12,512 nt of DNA. Origin: Desulfobacteraceae bacterium (lineage in GTDB: Bacteria > Desulfobacterota > Desulfobulbia > Desulfobulbales > Desulfobulbaceae). Below, piece by piece: positions 7,207 to 12,512 of this stretch. The DNA lies in the NCBI GenBank assembly GCA_022837185.1, contig JALHJD010000060.1, positions 1 to 12,512 on the forward strand, given 5' to 3'. A program made the position numbers and the translations under genes. Position 1 is the stretch's first letter. Each line of letters starts with the position of its first letter. A model generated the notes under the pieces. The model was not told the DNA's origin. It worked only from the letters and a program-made list of their open reading frames with translations, and did no database searches.

Positions 7207-8701
7207 TGTTCTCCTTGTCGGGTGCTGTCTCCTGCCCGGCCGCGGAAGCCGGGGTGATGAGCGGAAAATCGGCGGGGGGTATGGCGGATTCGGCCGCAGC
7301 GAGGATCCGGTCGGCGAAGCGGCCCCCCGTGGTCGGTATCTTTTCATGGCCGAGGACAAGCTGGACAACCTGGCGCGCCTCGATGGTTTCGGCCGGCGCC
7401 GCGGGCACATAGGCGCTGCCGCCGTCATCGGTCCTGTGCAGCAGGCCGCCCCGGATCAGATCATTGATGATGTCCATGATGCCGCCGGGCTGTTCTCCCG
7501 GGTTGGCCCGGAGGAGGTCGTCGAAGGTGGTCGGCGTTTTCCTGGAAAAATTGACATAGACGGTGTTGAGAATGTCAAGGGCAAGCTGCAGGGTACGCTG
7601 CGGTGAAACCCGGGAGCCGGGGAGATAATAGAGGTTGCGGTTCTGGATGGCGTAGGCGAGGACGGCGCCGAGCAGGATAAAGATCCAGCCGAGGTGCACC
7701 CAGATAAGAAAAAGAGGCAGCGAGGCAAAGGAGCCGTAAATGGCATTGTACTTGGAGACCCCGATCTGCAGGAGAATGTATCCCTTCTGCACGACAAACC
7801 AGCAAATGCCGCCGAACAGGGCGCCGATAAAGGCCGCGGATGTTTTGACCCGTTCGGCCGGGAAAAACATGTACATGACCATGAGGGTCAGGATGACGAA
7901 AAGAAAGGGAAGCAGCTTCAGCAGCATGGTCACGGCCCAGGCCGACGGGATAAATATCCGCAGACGGGCCATGATCTCCGGAGACGCGAGAACGGCGTCG
8001 CCGGCGATGGCGATGTTGATGGAGACGGGCAGGAGAATCAGCAGAGCCAGGTAATCCATGATTTTCCTGAACATCGGCCGGCCGCGTCTGGAATGCCAGA
8101 TGGCGTTCATGGCCGCCTCGATGGTGCTCATCAGGAGAATTACGGCCCACAGAAGGCCGATGATGCCGAAGGCGCCAATGGCGGCGAAATTGGTTCTCTC
8201 GACGTAGTCGAAGATGGTGTCGACGGCGTTGCGCAAATGCCTGGTCAATGATTCCGGCTCCGGAGGGATGTCCCCGGCGGCCGGCGGTCCGCCGGGAAGC
8301 GTATCGCCGGGGGAAGCGGCGGGATCGACGGGGGGCGCTCCGCCCGGATATTGGGGCTCCAGTTGGTCGATGAAGCGGTAGGCCGCTGTTTTCAACTGGT
8401 CTCCGCCGCCCATCCCCTTGAGGAGCGCGGTGCTCAGGGCCAGCAGAGGAACCATGGACAGGACAATGGAGTAGGTAAGGGCTGAGGCCCGGAGAGATAT
8501 TCCCGTTTCGGAGAATTCGTGGGTCACGATAAAAGCAACCCGCAGCAGGCTGCGCACCATGGCCGCCAGCCCCCTCTCCGCCTCCCTGGTTTTAAAGGAC
8601 CATCGCTGCAGGGAGCCTGTCCAGCCCTGCCGGGTATCCAGGTCTTCGGCCGCGGGGGAGCCGGTTGCCGCTGCGCGGTTTTTTTCTCTCAAATCAGACA
8701 T
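7190..8701 (-). CDS. YihY/BrkB-family inner-membrane protein
   Basis: The 503-residue protein matches the YihY/virulence-factor BrkB family: an N-terminal block ASALTYSIVLSMVPLLAL (residues 73-90), a middle GLLWAVILLMSTIEAAMNAIW, and the late motif KYNAIYGSFASLPLFLIW (317-334) followed by LLGAVLAYAI. About six membrane segments are visible. Members were once called ribonuclease BN by mistake; their molecular role is not established. Residues about 115-152 form a Pro/Gly/Ala-rich insert in an extramembrane loop. Residues about 368-450 form a soluble tail that looks like a winged-helix-type helical domain. I chose ATG 8701; a TTG immediately before it at 8704 is an alternative. Its final codons overlap ftsH and contain the ftsH ribosome site. 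Confidence 0.88.
   Translation of the reverse strand: MSDLREKNRAAATGSPAAEDLDTRQGWTGSLQRWSFKTREAERGLAAMVRSLLRVAFIVTHEFSETGISLRASALTYSIVLSMVPLLALSTALLKGMGGGDQLKTAAYRFIDQLEPQYPGGAPPVDPAASPGDTLPGGPPAAGDIPPEPESLTRHLRNAVDTIFDYVERTNFAAIGAFGIIGLLWAVILLMSTIEAAMNAIWHSRRGRPMFRKIMDYLALLILLPVSINIAIAGDAVLASPEIMARLRIFIPSAWAVTMLLKLLPFLFVILTLMVMYMFFPAERVKTSAAFIGALFGGICWFVVQKGYILLQIGVSKYNAIYGSFASLPLFLIWVHLGWIFILLGAVLAYAIQNRNLYYLPGSRVSPQRTLQLALDILNTVYVNFSRKTPTTFDDLLRANPGEQPGGIMDIINDLIRGGLLHRTDDGGSAYVPAAPAETIEARQVVQLVLGHEKIPTTGGRFADRILAAAESAIPPADFPLITPASAAGQETAPDKENNEKTL
7211..7216 (-). promoter_or_regulatory. ftsH ribosome binding site inside the YihY-family gene
   Basis: Read on the minus strand, AAGGAG precedes the ftsH ATG by 4 nt and lies within the last codons of the YihY-family gene. 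This sets the ftsH start and implies translational coupling of the two genes. Confidence 0.75.
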
Positions 8702-8795
8702 CAACAGTCGTTCGGCTGGTTAAATAATCATGACAAATACATATTACCGCGCTGCGGCCCGGCAGTCAAACACGGTGCGCGGCGGGGCGGGCCCG

Positions 8796-8826
8796 GGCCA
8801 TTGTCTCCAGGCAGTGACAATGGGCC
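8796..8826. other. Hairpin between the transglycosylase and YihY-family genes
   Basis: GGCCATTGTC (8796-8805) pairs with GACAATGGGCC (8816-8826) with a single-base bulge and a 10-nt loop. It lies just after the transglycosylase stop in its direction of transcription. No T-run follows, so it is at most an mRNA-end-stabilising or Rho-assisted structure. The rest of the 139-bp gap (8702-8840) has one AT-rich patch near 8719-8757 where a YihY promoter might lie, but no clear -35/-10 pair. Confidence 0.35.
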
Positions 8827-8840
8827 ATGGATGGGGCCGG

Positions 8841-10286
8841 TCAGTTCGGTCTGGTTTTGGATTTTTTCTGCAGCTCAACGACTTTGATGGTGCCGGCCGG
8901 TACGGTGTTGCCGGGGATTTTCAGCTTCTGGCCGATCCGGATGGTCGCCCGCTTGTCAAGGCCGTTCGCCAGGATCAGCGCATTGACGGAAATCTTGTGT
9001 TTGCGGGCAATGGATCCGGCCGTGTCGCCCCGGCGGACAATATATTCATTGTCCCGGACCTGATGCGGCTGGTAGATGCTCCCCGGCAGGCTGGCGACGC
9101 GTTCGCGCACCGCGGCGATGGCGGGAAGACGGACGGAGAAACCCCTGGGAATAAATTTCCGGCCGGACAGGACGGGCCGCAGAAGGGAGGGATTGAGGCG
9201 GGAGAAGTCTTCTTCGGCAACCCGGAAATGGGACATGATGTCCGCCGCCCTGGCATAGCCTTCAAGCCGCAGCATGACCGTGGCTTCCGGCCGGTCGGCA
9301 ATGAGCCGGGGATCATTTTCCAGTCTTTTCGCCACGTTCATCGCGGCCAGAAATTCGGGATAAAAATTCCGGGCCGCAAATTTGAAGATCCCTGTCCGGT
9401 GATTGTTGAAGATGTTCTCGTAGCCGCCTTTTTCCTTCACCGCCCGTATCATTCCTCCACGGCCGTAATTGTAGGCGGTTATCGCCAGGGGCCAGGTTTT
9501 GAGGGCGGCGTAATTCTCCTTCAGAAAAACGGCGGCCGCCCGGGTGGAAAAAAACGGATCGCAGCGTTCATCGACGATGTCGTTGACGGTCATGTATTGA
9601 CTTCCCGTCCCTCTGGTGAACTGCCACAGACCCACGGCACCGGCCTTGCTTTTCGCCCCGGGATTGAACGAGGATTCGACATGGGGCAGGTAGGCCAGTT
9701 CGGGCGGCAGGTTGTGGCTGATCAGTACCTGCCTGATGTACGGCAGATAGGCGCCGGAGCGGATTACGCCCTCGAGGAAGCGGTCCTTCTGGCCGATCTG
9801 CAGGCGGATGTTGTCCAGGGCGTGGGTGTAGGCGTAGGCGCTTTTGCCGGGGAACATTGCCGCAATGCGCTTTTCGTCATCAGTTTCCGGAGTTTTGCCT
9901 GCGGCCAGGCCGGAAAGGATCGATTTGTAATGCTGGCGGGCCAGTTTGATGAGTTGCTGGTTGATATGGGCGGAGCCGGGCTCGTTCCAATCGACCAGGT
10001 CGACAACTCCATAGATGATGTCCAGGTTTTCCTGGTCATGCAGCACCCCCTGCCGGGTGGAGTAGCGGGCGTAAATGTCCTCCCAGAAACGCACATTGGG
10101 CCGAATGCTCGGATAGAGCGGGAAGAGCTCTTCAGTCCGTGCCTGGGGGATAGACGCGAAGAGGACGGCCAGAAAGATGACCCAGGCCAGCATCCCCCCG
10201 GGCCGTGGAAGGCGGGGGGAACCGGATGGGCTCCGGAGTGGCGTGCGGCTGGCGGGAGAGGACTGCTGTCTGTTCCGATTACCCAT
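8841..10286 (-). CDS. Membrane-bound lytic murein transglycosylase, MltD type, with LysM
   Basis: This enzyme cleaves the MurNAc-GlcNAc bond of peptidoglycan, forming 1,6-anhydro ends. Of 481 residues, the N-terminus carries a hydrophobic signal/anchor (about 32-47). The GH23/SLT domain covers about residues 180-310: LPPELAYLPHVESSFNP with catalytic Glu E204, GAVGLWQFTRGTG, and AYNYGRGG near 271. After a degenerate LysM-like stretch (about 335-390) a clear LysM domain follows at 413-457 (EYIVRRGDTAGSIARKH to IRIGQKLKIP), which binds glycan strands. Start is uncertain: ATG 10286 gives a 31-residue Arg/Ser/Pro-rich tail before the hydrophobic segment, and an in-frame ATG at 10193 (MLAWVIFL) would begin right at the signal peptide. 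It diverges from the Nudix gene and is followed by the YihY-family gene on the same strand. Confidence 0.92.
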   Translation of the reverse strand: MGNRNRQQSSPASRTPLRSPSGSPRLPRPGGMLAWVIFLAVLFASIPQARTEELFPLYPSIRPNVRFWEDIYARYSTRQGVLHDQENLDIIYGVVDLVDWNEPGSAHINQQLIKLARQHYKSILSGLAAGKTPETDDEKRIAAMFPGKSAYAYTHALDNIRLQIGQKDRFLEGVIRSGAYLPYIRQVLISHNLPPELAYLPHVESSFNPGAKSKAGAVGLWQFTRGTGSQYMTVNDIVDERCDPFFSTRAAAVFLKENYAALKTWPLAITAYNYGRGGMIRAVKEKGGYENIFNNHRTGIFKFAARNFYPEFLAAMNVAKRLENDPRLIADRPEATVMLRLEGYARAADIMSHFRVAEEDFSRLNPSLLRPVLSGRKFIPRGFSVRLPAIAAVRERVASLPGSIYQPHQVRDNEYIVRRGDTAGSIARKHKISVNALILANGLDKRATIRIGQKLKIPGNTVPAGTIKVVELQKKSKTRPN

Positions 10287-10294
10287 GGCTCGTC

Positions 10295-10323
10295 TTGCAG
10301 GCAGAAGTGGATGGAGTTATTAT
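10295..10323 (+). promoter_or_regulatory. Candidate sigma-70 promoter for the Nudix gene in a divergent AT-rich region
   Basis: TTGCAG (10295-10300), a 17-nt spacer and TATTAT (10318-10323) face the Nudix gene. The surrounding stretch 10317-10345 is AT-rich in an otherwise GC-rich sequence. On the other strand TATAAT (10324-10319) is a candidate -10 for the transglycosylase, with only a weak -35. The two promoters would overlap. Confidence 0.45.
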
Positions 10324-10390
10324 AGCATAATATATCATAATCCAATGGAAAAAATGAGGAGAAAAGAACTTTGGAAGGAAAGATTCCCCC

Positions 10391-10876
10391 ATGTATGAAC
10401 CGGTCATAGGAACGCTGGGCTACGTCCTGTCGCCCGACCGAACCAGGGTGCTGCTGGTCAGGCGGGACGCCCGGCCGAACGATCACCATCTCGGCAAGTA
10501 TAACGGGCTCGGCGGCAAGGTCAGGGCCGATGAGGATGTCCTCTCCGGCCTCACCAGGGAACTCCGCGAAGAGGCCGGCATTGATTGTCTGGATGTGGCG
10601 TTGAGGGGGACGATCAACTGGAAGGATTTCGGCCCCGACAACAAAAGCTGGCTGGGCTTTATTTTCCTGATCACCCGGTTTGCCGGCGAGCCGTTCACCG
10701 TCAATGAGGAGGGTGTACTGGGCTGGCACCGCCTGGGCACTCTCGATACGCTGGAGATGTGGGAAGGAGACCGTTTTTTTCTTCCCCTGGTTTTTGATGA
10801 CGATCCGAGGATATTTTACGGATACCTGCCGTACAGGAACGGCAGGCCAGTGGACTGGACGTACAGGAGAATGTGA
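10391..10876 (+). CDS. Nudix hydrolase, MutT/8-oxo-dGTP diphosphatase-like
   Basis: The 161-residue protein has a complete Nudix box at residues 42-64: G42, E48, then REL-R-EE-AG-I (56-64), matching G-x5-E-x7-REUxEExGU. The preceding KYNGLGGK resembles the MutT/MTH1-type enzymes that hydrolyse oxidised nucleoside triphosphates to monophosphates. Substrate cannot be fixed from sequence; other nucleoside diphosphate derivatives are possible. Start ATG 10391 has a purine-rich GGAAGGAA about 10 nt upstream. It stands alone between the divergent transglycosylase and the zapB-like gene. No terminator is seen after its stop. Confidence 0.9.
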   Translation: MYEPVIGTLGYVLSPDRTRVLLVRRDARPNDHHLGKYNGLGGKVRADEDVLSGLTRELREEAGIDCLDVALRGTINWKDFGPDNKSWLGFIFLITRFAGEPFTVNEEGVLGWHRLGTLDTLEMWEGDRFFLPLVFDDDPRIFYGYLPYRNGRPVDWTYRRM

Positions 10877-10892
10877 GCCGCACTGAAAAACC

Positions 10893-10921
10893 TTGCGCTG
10901 GCGGCGGCGGCCAATTATATT
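10893..10921 (+). promoter_or_regulatory. Candidate sigma-70 promoter for the zapB-like/zapA genes
   Basis: TTGCGC (10893-10898), a 17-nt spacer and TATATT (10916-10921) precede the zapB-like start by about 77 nt. The -10 lies in a sharp AT-rich patch after a GGC-rich spacer. The evidence is motif and position only. Confidence 0.5.
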
Positions 10922-10985
10922 AGTGGGAACGGTTCAAGTCTCTTTTAATTTCAAATAGTTGCATGCGAACGGAAGGCGTTTGCAT

Positions 10986-10990
10986 GGAGG
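10986..10990 (+). promoter_or_regulatory. Shine-Dalgarno that decides the zapB-like start
   Basis: GGAGG with 8-nt spacing to ATG 10999. It lies inside the codons that would follow the alternative start at 10984, so using that upstream start would bury the site in translated sequence. Confidence 0.65.
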
Positions 10991-10998
10991 ATTACGTC

Positions 10999-11313
10999 AT
11001 GGAGAACAATACGGAACTTGTTCGTCTGGAACAGTTTGTCGATAACCTGCTGACCAAACATAAAGAGCTCCGGGACTCCTATCGGGCCCTTGAGTCGAGG
11101 TATGCGGAGAAGAGCGCTGAATGTGAGAAGCTGAAAGACACCATTGCCGAATTACGCACCGAACGCTCCGAAGTCGGGTCCAGGGTCTCGGGCCTCCTTG
11201 GCCGGATCGAGCAGTGGGAAACGGAGCAGAAAACGGCCGATACCGGCCAACCCGATAAACCGGATGATTCACAGGGCAAGCTTTTCCACAAAGAACGCGC
11301 CGGCGCCAAGTGA
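10999..11313 (+). CDS. ZapB-like coiled-coil cell-division protein
   Basis: The 104-residue acidic protein is mostly a predicted coiled coil: from LVRLEQFVDNLLTKHKEL to LLGRIEQWETEQ, heptad-spaced Leu/Val/Ile with many Glu, Lys and Arg, then a Pro/Asp/Lys tail. It has no catalytic motif. Position immediately before zapA and the coiled-coil build match the small ZapB-type proteins that accompany zapA in many proteobacteria and help assemble the FtsZ ring; assignment is by context more than residue identity. Three in-frame ATGs exist (10963, 10984, 10999). I chose 10999 because GGAGG at 10986-10990 lies 8 nt upstream and the charged coiled coil starts there. A gap of 56 bp separates it from zapA. 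Confidence 0.78.
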   Translation: MENNTELVRLEQFVDNLLTKHKELRDSYRALESRYAEKSAECEKLKDTIAELRTERSEVGSRVSGLLGRIEQWETEQKTADTGQPDKPDDSQGKLFHKERAGAK

Positions 11314-11369
11314 TGAAATGATGAAAACGCGTCGCCGGCAGGCCGGTTGAAATCATTTCAGGGCTATCC

Positions 11370-11654
11370 ATGGAACGGCGGGTTGATCTTCATCTTTTCG
11401 GCCAGGAATTCTCCTTTTATACCGATGCCCCCGAGGAAGAAGTCGAAGAAATCATCAGCATGGTCCGCCGGGAACTGGAGGAAGAAAGCCAGTCGATCCG
11501 CACCTCCCTGCCTTCCAATAAAATGCTGGTGCTGGTCTGCCTCAGAATCGCGGCGCGGTATGTGGAACTGGAAAAGCGGTTTGAACGCTTCCGGTCAAAG
11601 CAGGAAGCATCGATTGACAAGTTGATCAGCAAGTTTTCGGACGGTGCGGAATGA
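11370..11654 (+). CDS. zapA: Cell division protein ZapA
   Basis: ZapA binds FtsZ and bundles protofilaments in the division ring. At 94 residues it has the usual family length. The N-terminal beta part (RVDLHLFGQEFSFYTDAPEE) matches the family's start with its central Gly. A long helix follows (EEEVEEIISMVRRELEEE), then LPSNKMLVLVCLRIAARYVELEK, matching the conserved hydrophobic helix, and a C-terminal coiled coil. Start ATG 11370 follows a weak AGGG. It is preceded by the ZapB-like gene and followed, after a promoter-like sequence, by the 6S RNA candidate. A 13-bp palindrome (TGAAATCATTTCA, 11348-11360) sits just upstream; its significance is unknown. Confidence 0.9.
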   Translation: MERRVDLHLFGQEFSFYTDAPEEEVEEIISMVRRELEEESQSIRTSLPSNKMLVLVCLRIAARYVELEKRFERFRSKQEASIDKLISKFSDGAE

Positions 11655-11676
11655 TCAGGCAGCCGATGAAATAATT

Positions 11677-11705
11677 TTGCTTTTGTCGCCGTTCTGCTGT
11701 AATAT
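11677..11705 (+). promoter_or_regulatory. Candidate sigma-70 promoter for the 6S RNA candidate
   Basis: TTGCTT (11677-11682), a 17-nt spacer and TAATAT (11700-11705) would start transcription near 11712, just where the folded RNA begins. The stretch is AT-rich against its surroundings. Confidence 0.5.
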
Positions 11706-11711
11706 ATGTTT

Positions 11712-11866
11712 AAGGAATTAATTGGTTTTATCTTCCCTGCGCTGTTGGTGATCAGCGAAGTATTGAGCCAAACACTCATACAAAGGGCGGCTCTAATGCT
11801 ATTTAATAGGAATCTTCATTGATTCCCTGCGGGTAGCAAGACCTGCCCACCTAATTTTTATTAGGT
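11712..11866 (+). ncRNA. ssrS: Candidate 6S RNA (ends approximate)
   Basis: 6S RNA mimics an open promoter and binds sigma-70 RNA polymerase. This gap between zapA and rny folds in the 6S pattern. The lower stem pairs GGTTTT (11723-11728) with AAGACC (11838-11843) and CCC (11735-11737) with GGG (11831-11833). A central bubble follows, with a small hairpin on each side (CGCTG/CAGCG at 11740-11757; GAATC/GATTC at 11810-11825). The apical stem AGTATTGAGCC (11759-11769) pairs with GGCTC-T-AATGCT (11789-11800), 11 bp with one bulge. GCTGTTGGTGATCAGC resembles the GGTTGGTGAGCA stretch of E. coli 6S RNA. Adjacency to zapA is known for ssrS in proteobacteria. The 3' end is uncertain; the hairpin ACCTAAT/ATTAGGT (11849-11866) may close it. 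No protein-coding frame fits here. The call is made by hand folding, not by a covariance model. Confidence 0.68.
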
Positions 11867-11876
11867 TTAATCATTT
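11849..11876 (+). terminator. AT-rich hairpin at the end of the 6S RNA candidate
   Basis: A perfect 7-bp inverted repeat (ACCTAAT at 11849-11855, ATTAGGT at 11860-11866) with a TTTT loop is followed by TTAATCATTT. The stem is AT-rich and the T-run imperfect, so it is a weak intrinsic terminator or a processing-site structure. Confidence 0.35.
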
Positions 11877-11911
11877 CGCTGACACGGCAGGGTGGGGATT
11901 TTTGATGGTCC

Positions 11912-11963
11912 CGGCAGGTTTGATCTGCCGTTTGATATATAGAGTCTCTGCAAAAGAGCAGAG
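11912..11963 (+). repeat. Two adjacent perfect hairpins
   Basis: CGGCAG (11912-11917) pairs with CTGCCG (11925-11930) across a 7-nt loop and is followed by TTTGATATAT. CTCTGC (11946-11951) pairs with GCAGAG (11958-11963) across AAAAGA. Both stems are 6 bp without mismatch. The first may be a weak terminator for the transcript from the 6S region. Confidence 0.5.
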
Positions 11964-12060
11964 AAGGCAGAAGAGAAGGGCCGGCGAAATGGGTCCGGTC
12001 CGGAGACGCTTGACAATTCTGATGGCATCAGGTTTACCATATAAGAGTGACCCGTTCGAT

Positions 12061-12106
12061 CGGCGCTTCCGGGAAAAGACACAGCCCGGCTGCGCCGAAA
12101 TTTTTT
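12061..12106 (+). terminator. Strong Rho-independent terminator
   Basis: CGGCGC (12061-12066) and CCGGG (12069-12073) pair with CCCGG (12085-12089) and GCGCCG (12092-12097), giving 11 GC-rich pairs with a 2x2 internal loop and an 11-nt apical loop. AAATTTTTT (12098-12106) follows directly. It is oriented rightward and lies 210 bp before the rny start, so rny must be transcribed by read-through or from a promoter downstream of it. Confidence 0.75.
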
Positions 12107-12172
12107 GAACGAGGCCCATTTCTTCGCCTGCAGACCGAGTCTCGGATCAGGTTTAACGGCATTTGCCTGATG

Positions 12173-12202
12173 GCATATGGAGCCTTTCCGGCCGCCATAT
12201 GC
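12173..12202. repeat. Inverted repeat upstream of rny
   Basis: The 8-bp arms GCATATGG (12173-12180) and CCATATGC (12195-12202) are separated by 14 nt. It could be an operator for a dimeric regulator or an RNA hairpin in the rny leader. There is no further evidence for either. Confidence 0.4.
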
Positions 12203-12315
12203 TCCAACCGCATCACTCTCCGGATCACCCGCCCCACTTCTCGTTTCCATTTCATACCAGCCCCATCTTCGGCATTCTTGCGGCAGGCAGGCTGTACAAC
12301 ATAATGGGTGAACCT

Positions 12316-12512
12316 ATGAGCGTGAATATTTTGACACTTCTGTTGTCCGCGCTGTTTCTTGTCGCGGGCATCGTTGCCGGTTTTTACCTGCGCAAAAAGC
12401 TGGTGGAAGGCAACCAGGCGAATATTGAAGCGCAGAGACGCCAGATCATTGAAAACGCGATCCTGGAGGCCGAGCAGATAAAGAAAGAGGCCCTGCTGCA
12501 GAGCAAGGAGGA
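12316..12512 (+). CDS. rny: Ribonuclease Y, N-terminal part (3' end outside window)
   Basis: RNase Y is a membrane-anchored endoribonuclease that starts bulk mRNA decay in many bacteria lacking RNase E-led decay. Only 65 codons are present: a single N-terminal membrane anchor (LTLLLSALFLVAGIVAGFYL, about residues 6-25), a basic stop-transfer RKK, then the start of the long charged coiled coil (IIENAILEAEQIKKEALLQ). This EAE-x-x-KKEA pattern is characteristic of the family; the KH and HD catalytic domains would lie outside the window. I chose ATG 12316, with GGGTGA about 7 nt upstream; an in-frame ATG at 12304 would add four residues. Position after zapA fits the layout I expect in Desulfobacterota. 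Confidence 0.9.
   Translation, partial: MSVNILTLLLSALFLVAGIVAGFYLRKKLVEGNQANIEAQRRQIIENAILEAEQIKKEALLQSKE

Larger units (their letters stand above)
11867..12315 (+). other. Non-coding stretch upstream of rny with several hairpins
   Basis: About 440 bp hold no convincing gene; the open frames on either strand show no family features. The stretch has two perfect hairpins (11912-11930, 11946-11963), a TTGACA (12010-12015) with only a poor -10 nearby (TACCAT at 19-nt spacing), a strong intrinsic terminator (12061-12106), a short palindrome CCGAG-T-CTCGG (12135-12145) and an inverted repeat GCATATGG/CCATATGC (12173-12202). TTTGAT occurs three times within 11901-11936. It could be one or two small RNAs, or a structured leader controlling rny. 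Confidence 0.55.

Noticed and set aside
8730..10325. Long plus-strand open frame (531 codons) opposite the transglycosylase gene
   Set aside because: It runs antisense to a clear GH23/LysM protein and its translation is low-complexity, Gly/Asp/Val-rich, without family features. Long antisense frames are expected in GC-rich DNA.
1..10876. A dedicated DNA-repair cluster of mutL, endonuclease V-like and Nudix genes
   Set aside because: The three genes lie in separate transcription units with unrelated genes between them, including a minus-strand block of over 6 kb, so proximity is not evidence of a joint system.
12030..12075. Possible tRNA suggested by a GTTCGATC T-loop-like sequence at 12053-12060
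   Set aside because: No acceptor stem, anticodon arm or CCA-adjacent pairing can be formed around it, and it overlaps the terminator stem.
11867..12250. Minus-strand open frame (127 codons) in the gap before rny
   Set aside because: It runs through the terminator and hairpins, has no ribosome site or family feature, and its composition is that of random frame.
1..12512. CRISPR array, insertion sequence, prophage or defence island
   Set aside because: No regularly spaced direct repeats, no transposase, integrase or terminal repeats, and the genes are housekeeping or common envelope and repair families in a uniform base composition.

Overview
The window is a GC-rich (roughly 60% or more by eye), densely coded stretch of an ordinary bacterial chromosome. 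Gene content points to Desulfobacterota (the former Deltaproteobacteria, perhaps Desulfobulbales). The main reason is the block zapB-like / zapA / candidate 6S RNA / rny at the right end, together with a MutL of the endonuclease type. This placement is an inference from layout and protein style, not from a search. I see no phage, transposon, CRISPR array, tRNA or rRNA.

Left part (1-4046). The window opens inside mutL, which lacks about a dozen N-terminal codons. It converges on a small secreted Sel1-repeat protein on the minus strand. Diverging from that gene is a plus-strand pair: a VanZ-family membrane protein, then a short, divergent endonuclease V-like protein.

Middle (3990-10286, all minus strand). 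Read in transcription order there is a LysM-bearing MltD-type lytic transglycosylase, a YihY/BrkB-family membrane protein, the membrane AAA+ protease FtsH, and a soluble GAF-domain histidine kinase. The YihY gene overlaps ftsH by 17 bp, so those two are probably translationally coupled. The kinase gene follows 85 bp after ftsH (from its longest start) and its 3' end overlaps the oppositely oriented endonuclease V-like gene by 57 bp. The group is weighted towards cell-envelope maintenance.

Right part (10287-12512, plus strand). An AT-rich divergent promoter region separates the transglycosylase from a MutT-type Nudix hydrolase. Next come a ZapB-like coiled-coil protein and ZapA (Z-ring assembly), a structured intergenic stretch that folds like 6S RNA, about 440 bp of non-coding DNA with several perfect hairpins and one strong intrinsic terminator, and the first 65 codons of rny (RNase Y), which runs off the window.

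Three nucleic-acid maintenance genes (mutL, the endonuclease V-like gene and the Nudix gene) lie in the window, but in separate transcription units. I found no convincing new multi-gene system. The items most worth a second look are the non-coding block between zapA and rny, the endonuclease V-like protein with altered active-site positions, and the YihY-FtsH-kinase cluster.
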